DNA of 64,000 bases from Stemphylium vesicarium (Eukaryota > Ascomycota > Dothideomycetes > Pleosporales > Pleosporaceae), in NCBI GenBank assembly GCA_004380135.1, contig QXCR01000003.1, forward strand, positions 248,001-312,000, given 5' to 3'. Below are positions 34,407 through 46,277 of the stretch, in pieces. The position numbers and the translations under genes are program-made. Position 1 is the first letter of the stretch. Every line of letters starts with the position of its first letter. Under the pieces are notes generated by a model. It ran no database searches. It was not told where the DNA came from and worked only from the letters and a program-made list of their open reading frames with translations.

Positions 34407-35573
34407 CTAGATATCGTTGTAACCGAGGAGCCGCTTCTCCAGTTCCTTGTCCGCGACCGCCCAAGCCCAGGCGCGTCCAGCTTCACCGCACCATAGGGCT
34501 GAAGGGTCATCCGACTTTTCTAGCATACCGTCCTTGGCCATAGACTTGATCTCGTGACCGGTAGTGTAGGTCAAGAAGTGTTCAAATTGTTTGCCATCCA
34601 AAGCAAGGGCATTCCCGGTGATGCCATGGCAGATACACGGCTCTTTGGTGAGGAGCCCCCTTTCCCAGATGCACTCTCTAGCCTTCGTCACAACCCTATC
34701 GATTCGATCATGAAGTCCGGGGAAGTATTTTCGGATTGAGAGAAGTGAGGTGACGACGCCCGGCGCCCCGTGACAGACTTGTACAAGCTTGTCGCGTCCC
34801 GGTGGAAGGGATGATGGGAAGTTACCGCTCTCGTATTGATAACTGAGCAAAGCACCTAGCTCAGCCTCAAGTTTCGGCGCCCATGAAGGGTCTGTGAGAA
34901 CGATTTGCGTGATGATACCAATAGCGCCATGGACAGCACCGACATATGCTTTTCCGTGCCACTTCCAAGGTCGTGGACTATCCATGATGTTCTCAATAAT
35001 CTCATCTGCCGTGTCCTCGATGAGCTCACTGATCTCCTTGTTGTGAGAAAAGGCTCCCCGCACGAGTCGAAGAAGGTACAAATAACCCGCCCGGCCGTAG
35101 AGCCATTCATTACAGGTGCCGTCTTCAAGCATTACTGCGGCATGATCGCACAGCTCCTTGACAGTCTCCGGGTCTTTTGCCGTAACGGCGTAGAGTGCCA
35201 GAAGCGACATGATGTCGTTGGAGATGCCGCATTTCTTAGTGGATGGTGGTGGGAAGTCCTTGATATTTGCTTGCGCCTGTTCGATATATGCGGCAGACCA
35301 TGTATTCAAAGGATATTCGTCCAGGGTCATGTCCGGGTATATGTTGTGCAACGCATAGAAGAGAAAAGCTACCGAGATGGGCCCATAATACAAGCCTCCG
35401 CCTGGCGGAATATGATGCGGAGGGTAGTCGGTGATCAACCGGTCCAGTGACGCTAATAGTTGTTTGTGAGGGTCCCGTCGTGCGAGCGGTGCATCGTTCC
35501 GAAAATAGCGGGGTACAGAAGGCGGCGCTGCTTTCGCTGCGGGTGCTGCAGATGATGATGCGTCTTCAGACAT
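34407..35573 (-). CDS. Lanthionine synthetase C-like (LANCL) protein
   Basis: Eukaryotic LanC-like protein, an alpha/alpha toroid with a zinc site; animal LANCLs add glutathione to dehydrated residues. Intronless, 388 aa from the ATG at 35573 (MSEDASSS); an in-frame upstream ATG at 35708 would add 45 residues but has a poor-looking, basic leader. Conserved repeats are GRAGYLYLLRLV, GAVHGAIGIITQI, VCHGAPGVVTSL and CHGITGNALAL. The Cys of the VCHGAPG block and the Cys-His pair of CHGITG are the expected zinc ligands, and all three are present. The function in fungi is poorly known. Neighbours give no clue. Confidence 0.88.
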   Translation of the reverse strand: MSEDASSSAAPAAKAAPPSVPRYFRNDAPLARRDPHKQLLASLDRLITDYPPHHIPPGGGLYYGPISVAFLFYALHNIYPDMTLDEYPLNTWSAAYIEQAQANIKDFPPPSTKKCGISNDIMSLLALYAVTAKDPETVKELCDHAAVMLEDGTCNEWLYGRAGYLYLLRLVRGAFSHNKEISELIEDTADEIIENIMDSPRPWKWHGKAYVGAVHGAIGIITQIVLTDPSWAPKLEAELGALLSYQYESGNFPSSLPPGRDKLVQVCHGAPGVVTSLLSIRKYFPGLHDRIDRVVTKARECIWERGLLTKEPCICHGITGNALALDGKQFEHFLTYTTGHEIKSMAKDGMLEKSDDPSALWCGEAGRAWAWAVADKELEKRLLGYNDI

Positions 35574-36081
35574 GGCGGCAATACCAACAATGTAGAGTGA
35601 GGCAAATTTCTGTTGGGAATGAAGCGGGTAAAGTTGGCGCAAGTTTAGGTCTGCGCGAGCAATGCGCTGGTGGCTGCCCAAGCGTGACGTCAGCGGGGCT
35701 CGCGACAATATTTCGTGGGCGGCGGCCAGACCTATGGACGATTAACAAAGACCCGGAAAGGCTTGTTTCATCTATGCTGCTTTTTATTTGTGATATAGGA
35801 CGTGTCGGCTCAGTGCTAACCTGCGATACATTGAGTCTGACGTCCCGTGGCTGCGCAGGGTTCTGCTCGAGGGGCCTGAAACACTATCATGTGACCTAGC
35901 TGGATCGAGCGTCCTCGTAAATTCATTCCTCGTTATTGTTTTACTGTTCTACATGTCATCAAATGCCGCCAAAATATAAACATTGTCCCGCTGTCCGCCG
36001 CCTTCCCACCGTCATTGTGGCTTCTGACTTGCCCTGCCCTAAGTTGTCGCTTATGCCCATCGTCTTCCAGCTTTATCCCCA
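35574..36081. other. Intergenic, 508 bp
   Basis: Upstream region of the LanC-like gene and 3' flank of the Cys-rich membrane protein gene. No other feature was seen. Confidence 0.45.
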
Positions 36082-36934
36082 CTAGCTATTCGGTGTATGA
36101 CCCGGCCATGGTAAACGCTCAGCCGGAAGTTCAGCGAATCGTCCAATCGACCCGTTACGCTGACGTTGTCGTGGAAGTTCCCGACTATCCAACTGCAAAG
36201 GCTCATCAATCGAATCAGCTCTATATAGCGCAGCTACCTTTTGCTGAAATTCAAAAGATGACTTGTCTGCAAAAGTGTTAGCTTCGCCCTCTGGTATGCA
36301 AAGGACATTTAAATCACTTACTTGACAGCTGCGGTGTCATGTTGCTACCAGCTAGAGGGAACGGATATGACGGTGCCTTGTAAACCTTTGTCCTCTGATT
36401 CCTTCGTATGCAGAAGAAAACTGATAACATTATAGCGCAGAGGATCACGCTACCTAATACTGCACCGACGATTCCTGCGACGGGTGCCGAGTGTGCGCCG
36501 CTTGTAGGTTCTGATGCGGCTCCGGATGGCGCTGCCGTACTGGATCCGCTTCCCGTTATAGTTTTATACGGGGGCTCTACGAGAGAAAAAGAGAATTCTG
36601 CGTCTAAGGTAGGTCGTGGAGTTGATGAAGGATCTGGTTTGGTAGTCGTAATCAATGTGCTGGGCGAAGTAGTTGTAGATATCTGCGAGGCTGTAGTCCT
36701 CGGACCACTAGCGGGAGTTTTTGAGGTTTCATCTGAGGCTAGACAATGTCAGTCATCGTGGTCGAGTAGATGGCACATGAACTCACATTGACCTGGAGTA
36801 AGGTCCTTGTCGACCGGACAGGTACCACCCAGCATGCAAGGGTCTATCGTGCAGCAGCCTCGGAAGCCATTGCACATATAGAAAACACCACCTGCTGGAC
36901 AGTCATCAATACGTCGTTGGATTTCCAAGGCCAT
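36082..36934 (-). CDS. Cys-rich single-pass membrane protein
   Basis: Three exons, 36934-36787, 36738-36322 and 36266-36082, join in phase to 249 aa. A short Cys-rich head (CPAGGVFYMCNGFRGCCTIDP, then CMLGGTCP) carries seven or eight cysteines. A Ser/Thr/Pro-rich stalk follows, then one membrane helix (GIVGAVLGSVILCAIMLSVF) with the basic stop CIRRNQR. The cytoplasmic tail is short and ends with the acidic, Leu-Pro-containing segment RFAELPAERLPW. This plan resembles the many fungal surface sensors or adhesion-like proteins with Cys heads, but there is no recognisable WSC or CFEM domain. There is no cleavable signal peptide, so the first exon may be incomplete. The last exon is hidden behind an intron that follows LSN. 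Confidence 0.72.
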
Positions 36935-38260
36935 ACTGCGATGCTATATGTTGGAAGTTCTGCTAAGCAGGTATTGACGATAGAACGATAATGAACAGGT
37001 ATGGGCGCGCGAAGACGGCCATCTTCCAGGCCTTGTCAGCATGTTTGCAACAAACCATGGTCCCAGCGTGCGGTCAGCCGGTTGGCGTACGCGAACAAAG
37101 CATCGCATCGCAAGGGCGCTCCTTCATGTGTACGCCTCCTGATCGTACCTGGAACGCCTTGCCTGATGCAACCATGGAGTCAAAGAAAAACATTAGTTGG
37201 GAGGCTGCTCCTTTCGACTCTAAAAACCATGCTGCGTGAACTAAATGTATCTGCGATGTATCATCGCGCGCTGTTTCAATGCAACAGGAGAGTATCACGG
37301 GCGGAGGCAAGCTACCTCTTCAGCCACTCGCCTAACGGGCCAATGACGCCACCCTTGACTAGTCCCCACGCTGTTTCCAGAGCTCTCGCAGCTCGCGCAG
37401 TCTTCCCCAGGCCGATTCCATCGCAGTCCATCACATCGGCCGCCGACATCAAGCTATGCATCGTTTTCGACGTGGATTCGACCGCCTGGTTTGTATTGGA
37501 CGGTCGCCTTGTCGCCCTCGCCCACTCCCCTGCGATTCGAGCACTTCACGACGTTAATGCATCACGCGGTCTTACTTTAGCTGTCATCTTGCAATAAGGT
37601 ATAAGAGTCTCACTTTCCGCTAGTTACCTGAAGTGTAGATTTGCACGTTGGCACTTTGACTCGGCTGGATACATATCGCAATCGTCATAGGCCTTGCTTT
37701 TGCACAGAGTTGTGATAGTTATCGAGTCCGCACCAAGCAACCATACGCCAACATTATCTGTATTCACCTGGGTCCCGCAGTAGGGCGCGAAGCTGATGGC
37801 CCACGGGCACCTGGTACGCTGTCAGCCTCTCAGCGTGGCGCATACAACGAGATTTTTCGCGACTACTTCGGCAATGACGATTGTAGGGTCTTACATTGGT
37901 AAAAACTTCACATGCATTGCCCAGAACATAGACCTTGTGTCGAAAATGCACCATACATCGAATCAAACACCCTCTTATGGTCAAATGCAAGGTGAGAACC
38001 ATAGTTAAGCAGCAGTTCTTTTCGCATCTGATCATAAAATTGAAAAGCTGGTGGAGCCCTCACTGAACCACAGATTGACAATGTTAGTTCGTATAAGGAG
38101 CGGATTTTCCATCTCCTCTTCTTCCTTCCCAGAACACTAGTCTCACACATCACCAACCGAGTTCCAACACCAATACCAATATGTATCCAACACATATCGC
38201 CAAGATATATCCAACGCACATCACTTCTCCCACTACGACCACCATCACATTACTATCATC
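36935..38260. other. Intergenic, 1.33 kb
   Basis: Holds an open frame of 198 codons (37001-37597, plus) whose composition and lack of any recognisable motif do not support a gene, and short frames elsewhere. Nothing is assigned. Confidence 0.4.
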
Positions 38261-39316
38261 ATGGAGTGCAACAACATCTCTGGTATGGTTATCGAAAAGC
38301 ACACCGCACAAAACTACGTCGAACTATTATGATATTTCAAAAACGCCATCATCTACGCACTTGACCGCGACAACAAGTGTAACCTCGCGAGCCAAGAGCA
38401 AGGCACTTGGGCAATCCGCGCCGCTCGACCTCCAGACCCCCTGGATGAAGAGATCACCAATTTCAAGAGCAAGATGCAGTCTCCTCACGTGGGCTTCCAC
38501 GAAGAATGGAAGGCCATTAAGTATGAATCCCGCATCAAATGACCAGTGAGCCCGAGCAAAGGGTCACTGTGGAATGCCTTTGCCAGGGCCATGAACCAAG
38601 ACCGGCCCATCTACGAGATGAGGAACTGGTTTTCTCACGAATTTGGCAAGCGCACCACCACGCTTGAAGAGGAGAATGAGAAGTTTGAAGAGCTTCTTCA
38701 GGAGTATACAGACTTCCCCCCAAGTCTGTCGAGTCTACTCAAGAAGCTCGAGGCAGCTCTTGACGATGAGGCAGCTTGGGTCTCTGAGTCTACCGCCAAA
38801 GCACGGCAGGTCAAGGAGGAACAGCCTGAATACAGAAGAGATTCAAAGGCTGTCCAGGAAGAGCTGGCGGCTAAGCACTAGCACTGGTTGGAGATGATGA
38901 AGCAAGCGGAAGTTGATGCGGAGGCCAGATTGGCACAAGTCAAGGCGGAGTTGGAGAACCCGTGGGCGTGTGAGGGATGGGAGAAGACGGAGGAGGAAGG
39001 GGAGGAAGGGGGTAGTAGTGACCCAGGACAATCCTGGGCCTCCCCTACTGAGGGCCATGGAGACCTGTGGGGTACAGGGTCAGATGAGGATGACGAGGGT
39101 GGGGGTATTGAGGGTGCTGAGGGCCTCCTGGGTGCCTCATGGGATATGGGAAATGACGAGCACGAGTGTGCTGAGGGCCTCCAGGATGAGGCATCGCAAA
39201 GCGATGCCGACTACGATTCTGGATACATTTCCGGTAGCGAAGACGGCTACATACCACCCACCATCTCACAAAAGGCCACGACAAAAGCCATCGTAGTTGT
39301 CGGGTTGAAGCTGTAG
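38261..39316 (+). pseudogene. Decayed acidic coiled-coil protein gene with three in-frame stops
   Basis: A single frame of 352 codons begins with the ATG at 38261 and is broken only by TGA at 38330-38332, TGA at 38540-38542 and TAG at 38879-38881. Between the stops the translation keeps one character throughout: YALDRDNKCNLASQEQGTWA, then LEEENEKFEELLQEYTDFPP, a long Glu/Lys/Ala coiled coil, then a Gly/Glu/Asp-rich tail ending SGYISGSEDGYIPP. The first two stops are single-base changes away from Arg or Trp codons and the TAG from CAG (Gln). No intron with usable borders removes them. I do not recognise the family. The continuity of the frame argues that decay is recent. Confidence 0.7.
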
Positions 39317-39900
39317 CGCCCACAGCATATATGCTGCACTGCGCTGCATAGTCCAGACACGGCAGGTTTGTCGAGCACAGTGCACTGGCCAACACCAACA
39401 TACGCGGACTAGGAGGCTCGGGCCGCTGTCTACACCATACAAGCTTCTAGACTTTGCCTTAAAATGAGCTTGGCTCCATCGCGAATCCTGTGGAAGCGGT
39501 AGAAACCCATGTTCGCCAGAAAAGCCGACGACGCGAAATTACTCCGTGAGGCGGTCTTGTACTATAGATGAAATTGATCTTTGCTTTTTGCCCCACTCGT
39601 CCACGCCAGCCCCTGCCTAGCACCGTTTCAATCGTTTCCAAACACCAAATTTCCGAGATCTGCGTACGCGTTGGTGTGGATCCTCTGCAGTCCTTTGAAT
39701 GAACATGTGTGGAGTAGAGTGGGTTGTGGAACGGGGAGAAAGAGATGTGCGTGCCGCAGCGACTCGCGCCCTGGTGGTATAAAGATGGGATCGACGAACG
39801 CGATGGAGATAGTCATCCAACACTTTAACCACCGTTTCAATTCACCCATTACAAGCAACACCAAGCCTTACCGACAAACCAACCCCAAACGTCGATCACC
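39317..39900. other. Intergenic, 584 bp
   Basis: 3' flank of the pseudogene and promoter of the small secreted protein gene. Nothing else was seen. Confidence 0.45.
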
Positions 39901-40415
39901 ATGTACGCCAAGTCTACCCTTGTGACGCTCTTTGCGCTCGCAACTACCATCACCGCCACCCTTGATCCCGCGACTTCGCACTCTAACAACACGATCCCCG
40001 CCTCGCCTGAGTGCTCCCGTACGTTCTTTCCCATTACTGCTCAAACCTTTCCTTCCCTCAACCTCATCTAACATCCCCCACAGCCGCCAAAACAAGCAAA
40101 GCAATCCAAGCCGCAGAGTGCAGCCACAACACCCGTGTCGGTGGCAAGCAGACCTTCGCCGTCTTCACCACAGACCACCAGTACGACAGCTCCCATGGCG
40201 CCCCTTACGGCACTTGCGAGGCGTACACCTGCCCGCCTGGCAGCAAGATGAAGGAAGCAAAGGATACCTGGACTTTCTTCTGGGACGCCGCTGGTGTTGA
40301 GGGCGAGGACGAGGGTGAGGGTATGGGATGTATTCGCAGCCCTGAGAATGGCAACTGTGGGTGTGAGAGCTCGAGTGACGGAAAGTTTGTTGAGGGAAAG
40401 ACGGACTGCGTGTAA
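39901..40415 (+). CDS. Small secreted Cys-rich protein
   Basis: Two exons, 39901-40018 and 40084-40415, give 149 aa. The N-terminus MYAKSTLVTLFALATTITA is a clear signal peptide. The mature part has eight cysteines, in the blocks PECS, AECS, GTCEAYTC, MGC, NCGC and DC, and a Gly/Glu-rich acidic loop (GVEGEDEGEGMG). The size, secretion signal and even number of cysteines fit a disulfide-stabilised apoplastic protein, as for many fungal effector candidates, but no family is recognised and a cell-wall or antimicrobial role is equally open. The intron has strong borders (GTACGT and CCACAG). Confidence 0.72.
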
Positions 40416-42073
40416 GAAGGTGTTTGGGGTGAGGGGTGTTGCTTTCGTGTATACATTTTTTTGGCTTCTATTCTGTTTTGGAAAAGTAGCGTCATTTTGT
40501 GTTAGTCTTTCGCGCTGGTAGAAAACATATATACCCAAATTTGGCTTTTTGATATTGCCATTCATCACACCCCGATCCTCATCTTTATGTCTTTCAACTT
40601 CTCCTGTCATCGGCCATGTCCAGGGTTTCTTTAGAGCGCACAGCGCCCCAGGATATCATCTGTTTTGCTTCTAAGGTTTATTCAAGCTCTGTCGTGGTTT
40701 GCGTGAAGAAGCAATCAAGATGCAACGCCGTGACTTTTATATCGCCATGCGCCCAAGAGAGCCCACAAAACACGTTCCTCGATGTCGATGTCATTTTTCG
40801 CTCACTGCCCTCGCATGCTCCATGCCAAGCACAAGGTTTTAGTAACCAACTCCTACCGAACAGACGCGCCATGTTCTGGCCTAGAAAGAGTTTCTAGGGC
40901 CAATACCAGTTTCGCCCCGCCGAAAATTCACATCGCCATTGCGTGGCGGGGTTTTTCGTTTGCCCGCACGTCAGGAGGAAGAGTTATGAGGCTGTTTTTG
41001 GACGGAGCAGACCGCCACATGAAGAGAGTCTTATGCTTTTTTGAGATGTAATAAGAAGTAGTTGTGGAGTAGAAAGAGTAAAGCAAAAGAGGCAGTATTT
41101 ATACACCATAGCGTGCAGAGAACAGGGACGAAGCGCCATATCTGGCTCCTATGACGGATTCCAATTCAAAATACTGTGAAATCCAACTTCTCTCATGGTT
41201 TTCAAGGGCACTTATTTTAGAACTGGTGTGAAGTACGCAACAAGTCTCCGCCAGATATCAGAATCCAGTCGTTTACATTATATTTCTTTTCGTTGGAAGC
41301 AGCGTCTCCTCTTCATCGACAGTGGATGTGCCGTATTTTTGTCAAAGAGAAGGAGCGGGCCACCGAAGCATGGAGCCTGATTACTTTGATTTTTGAAGAA
41401 AAGAGCCGGAAAATGCATACTCCGTTCATGACATGTTTTAATTGATGCGAGCAATTATGACGAGGAGAAGACAGGCCCAGTTCAGGGAACATTTTTATGT
41501 TCGGTCTTTCTGTTGGAGTAGATAGCGCGCAGGGAACCAGGCGAAGACATGGTAAAGCAAATGTAGGTTTTTGACGAGGAGCCACACATGTGTGTGGAAT
41601 CGCTCACTTTCTGACACCCATGTTGTCTTCGGCGGTGCGATTTCCATGTCTCCAAAAAATCTCCAGAATACATGCCGCATCGATGCGAGTTTTTCAAGAA
41701 GTCTCCACATCAAACAAGCATGTCTGACTAGTAATGGAATTTTTTTTGTCAAGTAAAGGATGGGAATTTTAGGAATTTCAGCGTTGAAAAGCCGGGAAGC
41801 AGAAATCTATGTTGACATATGTTGTTTTGAATAGGAGCATTTTTCCAATTTTGTGAAGATGAGAAAGAGTGCAACGGAAACATCACAACTGCTTTATATA
41901 CCTTCCCCCAACAGTAAAAGCTTGGGCCCATCACCTAACACCGTCGTATCACCTCATTTTTGCGAAAAAGAGCGATATGAAAAGTCATGTATTCATCCAA
42001 CACTACAAGATTAGGCGCATGATGTCGCAGTCATCCCCCATCACATCCAACCATACTATCCACACACACTTCC
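40416..42073. other. Intergenic, 1.66 kb
   Basis: AT-rich with only short open frames. No repeats with termini, no RNA gene and no gene model could be supported. Confidence 0.45.
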
Positions 42074-42675
42074 CTACCGTGCCACCCCAGAAACCCCCTC
42101 CGCCTGCACAGCCTCCCTCGCGACCAGCGCGTCCGCCTTCCTCGCAGCCTCGACCTCCTCAGCTGTAGGTTCCTGCGGCACATCAACGATGACACCAGGG
42201 TCTTTTGACCGGGAAGCCAGCATCGCAGCTCTCTTCTGCAGCACCGTTAGTATCAGGCCCAATGACACTTTCTACTCTCTTCCCTAGCGAACTGCACTAC
42301 ACTGCCTTGAAACCAAACTATTACTCAGACTCCAAGGCTGATAAAGGGGATATCACTAACCTCCCTCCCCTCTCTCATCGCATCCCCCCCTTCAGAGAGA
42401 AACTCCGCATCAACGCCCTCGCCATCAGGCGACAGTATACACCCCCTCACCTCACCCACACCTTTTTCCACCCCGTCCATCGTCCTCCGCCTCACAATCT
42501 CCTCAACACTAATCCCCGCCCCACCATCCAACTCAACAGGGACATCATTTATCGCGCGCGTATTCGTGCCGATGAGCGGCGTCTGCGTCGTGGCCGCGGG
42601 CGAGGTCTTGTGTGGGAAGGAGGTGAAATTCGAGGAGGAGATGGGGGAGATGGGGTCGTTTGGTTGGTCTGGCAT
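42074..42675 (-). CDS. Hypothetical protein, two exons
   Basis: Exons 42675-42361 and 42235-42074 join in phase to 158 aa. The intron has a GTTAGT donor, a perfect TACTAAC branch point and a CTGCAG acceptor, which is the strongest evidence for the gene. The N-terminal half (MPDQPNDPISPISSSNFTSF) is polar and disordered. The second half contains ISVEEIVRRRTMDGVEKGVG and ends in an Ala/Glu-rich helix (EPTAEEVEAARKADALVARE). An upstream in-frame Met near 42867 would give a longer form with an Arg-rich leader. No family is recognised. Confidence 0.6.
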
Positions 42676-43449
42676 TGTGGGGAGGGTTGTGCGGCTGGTG
42701 ATGGTAGGTGGTAGTGGTTTGGGCGCGACGGGTAATGGGTGATAGCGGTGCTGGGAAGCTGGTTTCAGTGCTGCGCTTGGAAGAGCGACGACCAGGGACG
42801 TGACGGGGCCGTAGGTTAGATGCAAGAAGCGAAAAGACGGCACAGTTCTCAGCTGCAGTCTACGCAACGCAGCGCAGCGAAGCTCACGGCGCGAGGCTGA
42901 AGCGCAAGCGGCCCTATCCGGAAAACCCGCGCGTAAGCAATGTCGTGATGCGATGACGTTTGCCCACTTTCTCGATCCCAGGGTCCAACGCCAGCAGGTG
43001 GGGCAAAATCAAGACAAGGGCCGGTAGAGGCTTGATATACCTCCCTTGGATCTATGTCTGGATACGAAAGGCAAGCTGGAGATGCAGATACTAACAAGAC
43101 TGCACGAAAAGTTTAGGACAAAGCGAGAACAACAGAGGAGATTGGTGGGACAAGGCAGCAAAAGGTCGAGGGTAGGTGAAACAACGCACAAAGGGCTGAG
43201 CTGAGTTGCATTCATTCCATGTTTTGGGCGATCGCGGGGCAAACAGCATGTGCTGCGCCTCGGGCTGATTCGCGTATACTTGCCCTTTCCGAAATGTGAT
43301 CGGCTGAATATCTACAATACAGGTATCGCTTTCCGCCCCCAAGGTTGAGAGAAACAGGTATCATGTGTCGGGTAAACTTGCAGCACATATGAATGACGCC
43401 CGTTTCCCAAATTATCAAGCATCAAGAATCATGTAGCCACCGCAAACAC
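42676..43449. other. Intergenic, 774 bp
   Basis: Upstream region of the two-exon hypothetical gene and 3' flank of the regulator gene. Nothing else was seen. Confidence 0.45.
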
Positions 43450-46277
43450 CTAGGACGATGGTTTCGACATCGGCATCCTGAAGCCGCTCACATAGCCTTC
43501 GGTGGGAGTCGTCTTTGGATCAGCCTTGTTGCTGTTAGCTATCGAAAATGATCATGACAGCTTTGTATGTACTTACGCCCATGTAAACGTCCTGTCCAAA
43601 CATGCTCGGCTGGCCTCCTACAGACTGCTGATTGAGCGACTGTCCTGCTTGCGGTACGCCGTTCGCCGGTACTGCATTCTGTTCCGCCTGCATCGGCATG
43701 CCGCTCATGTCCATTGGGAAGAAGTTGCCTGATGTTTCCATGCCCGGGCCTTGAATGTAAGAGTCCCAAGCTTCCTGGTTGCTATTAGTAAACGGTCGTG
43801 AAATCGAATTTAAATGACATACCCAGTTAATGTTGTCTGTTGGTGGCAGATCCAGATTCTGAAATAGGTTCGCCCCAAATAGGTTCGAAAATGGACTCGG
43901 GGCATTTTCGGGGCCTGCTGGACCATTGGTTGGTTGGTTGTACTGTGGTGTCAAGCCGGTTGAGCCCTGCGGCGCAGGATCGTTTAGAAGATTTGCCATA
44001 CCTGCTGGATATCGCTGGTCGAACATGTTCGCATTCGGCGTCATGCCGCCCGTGCTGAGCAAGCCCAAGGTCATGGCTGCTGAGTGTTCGGGTGCAACAT
44101 TGGCATCCTCCATCGGTGCCATGGCCGGGTACGCCGATGAAGCGGCCTGGAAGCCACTTGGCGCCTGTCTTGTCGATCGGTTCTTTTTCAATTGGTCCAG
44201 CATCACACTCAAAGTTGTGTGGGCTTTGTATGCCTCCATTGAGTGGTCTTTGAGGCCATCCCAAATACCGACAGCTACCTCTATCGCTTCAAGCATCTCA
44301 TCGCACCGGTCCGAACTCCAAGTCAACGAATCGGCTGGTGGCGAAGAGCGAGCTGGAGCCTTTTGAGCTGTGTGGTAGAGATCTGATGATACAATCATTG
44401 CCGCAAGAAGGAAGTCCACCGTAGTGAGCGATGAAATGAACCATTTGACATTCCTCAATCGTCCACCGGCCTGGCATTCCCGGTGCAGAGTAGCTTGGTG
44501 TTTGAGAAGCATCATCGACGCCTCAATGACCGCCTTTCTCGAATAGGAAAAGCGCGATTGGACTCTTGCGTATGACAAGTACTTCCGATGCAGTACGCAT
44601 ATAATCTTGAGGAAGAGTAAGTCGAGCGTAAAGCGTTGCATGATCAGTGTCGACGGATCGCGTGCCGACTCATCCATTCCTCGCATCTGAAGATGGGGCG
44701 AAATGTTTTCGTGCAATTCCCGAGCCTCAGCATCAAGCTTCATGACCTCATCATACGAGGAACACGTCAAGGTGTCGGTTAACTCCACAGCCTCTCCCAA
44801 CTTGTAGATGAGTCGTGTCCGGTTGATTAAGAAAAGAGTTGGGGTCGCCTCTGTTTCTGGCCGGGATGGCGGAAGGATCTTCATCTCTTCGTGCAGTTCG
44901 TCGTCGTAGATATTTCGCGGTACTTCAGTATTGGTGTCCCGCGGTCGCACAATTGGTGGCAGACCTGCCTGTGCGGAGAATAGCAGATCAATAGAGCGCA
45001 CAGCAGCCCAGACACGCCTCCGCATCTCCCCTTGAAAAACGGGTATACCGGGGTATAGGCCGGGGTCTCGATGCAGTCCCATTCGCATCGCCAATCGTGT
45101 GATTATGCCAGTGCTAATGAGTATGCCCACTTCCGCATCCCTGCTGCGCGCGTACTCGGCGTGTACGTGTAGGATCAGCGTCTCCATCATGCCAGTGATG
45201 GGCTGTGTAATGTCCGCCATAATCAGACATTGGGCAGTGAGATCGCCATACTCTCTTGACATCTCCCAGGACTTGTTGTGATACTCCGGCGGTTCATCAC
45301 CAGCTCTGGTGTAGGACTGAAGCGCGATGCACATCATGGCAAACACACAGCCGAGCCAGATGACCGGCGTCTCTTCCGGTTGTAACCAATGTCTATCGTA
45401 TTCCTTCTGGAAAGATGGACCGTGTATGATATGAATACCGGGATCGTACGTGTTGAAGAAACGGGACACAAGCAGGTCGGCCGTCGGCTTGGGCGGAAAG
45501 CGTGATAACACCTCAGCTTTAGAGCTCGGCTTCTGTCCACCCATGAAAAAAGATGTGCCCGGTGGCCGGTCCTCGACATGCGTTGCCTTGTATCGCTTAA
45601 GCTGGTCCTCATACTGCTTCTTGTGTTCTGCAAAGTAATTCTTGACTTCTGACAGCTCTCCCAGGATGGCGTACCAATGTGCCTCGGAAGCGAAGATGGT
45701 GTGGTTGTTGTGCACCTTCATCACCCCGATGGACTTGGTGACATTTTCCATCTCGCTTTCTTCGCCCACATCTTCCTCGGGTATTGATTCAGGGGCGCCA
45801 GTGCTCATGGCAGTGCTCATTTGACTCATGTTGAGTTGCGGCTCTGGACCTCCATTATTGTAATTGCCCGCGATCGCAGCCTGAGCAGCAGCAGGGCCTG
45901 CGCTTTGTGCACCATTGGTCATCAAAGAGAGAACAAGTCCCTCGAGGCGGTCAATGCGGTTTTGCATGTCATCGGGGGAGGTCGCAGAGCTGGTGCTGGC
46001 ATTGCTCTTCTTCCGGTTGCCTGGAGAAGCGTACGTGCATGATGCCGTATCTCCACGCTTGGTGCAGTTGTCGCAAGGGTGACCTCGATTGCATTTCAGC
46101 CTGCGAGTGTCAGCATTGGGTTCTTCTAATAGCTTCCCAAAGGTATACCTACTTCCGATGTCTACAGGCCCCGCATGAGAGAGGGACGCGATTCCTCTTG
46201 CGAACCACTCTAAATTGCGGGTCTGGCGGCGACTGTCCCGCGCTAGAAGAGTTGGTCGAGGGTGGTGTCGGCGGCAT
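43450..46277 (-). CDS. Zn2Cys6 transcription factor with fungal-specific regulatory domain
   Basis: Nuclear DNA-binding regulator of 891 aa. Four exons, 46277-46153, 46100-43823, 43774-43577 and 43524-43450, join in phase. The binuclear zinc cluster is C35-x2-C38-x6-C45-x5-C51-x2-C54-x8-C63, split by the first intron after RHRK as in many such genes. A linker with a predicted coiled coil (MQNRIDRLEGLVLSLM) follows. The middle homology region (fungal_trans) spans about residues 230-560, including MRRRVWAAVRSIDLLFSAQ and GLPPIVRPRDTNTEVPRNI. The C-terminus is Asn/Gln/Pro/Met-rich with the conserved-looking WEAWDSYIQGPG block across the second intron. The regulated genes are unknown. Confidence 0.9.

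Noticed and set aside
35574..35708. Upstream start for the LanC-like protein
   Set aside because: The extra 45 residues are basic and not part of the family; the ATG at 35573 directly precedes the usual polar N-terminus.
37001..37597. 198-codon plus-strand frame
   Set aside because: Composition is unlike neighbouring genes, with no motif, no intron signals and no family resemblance.
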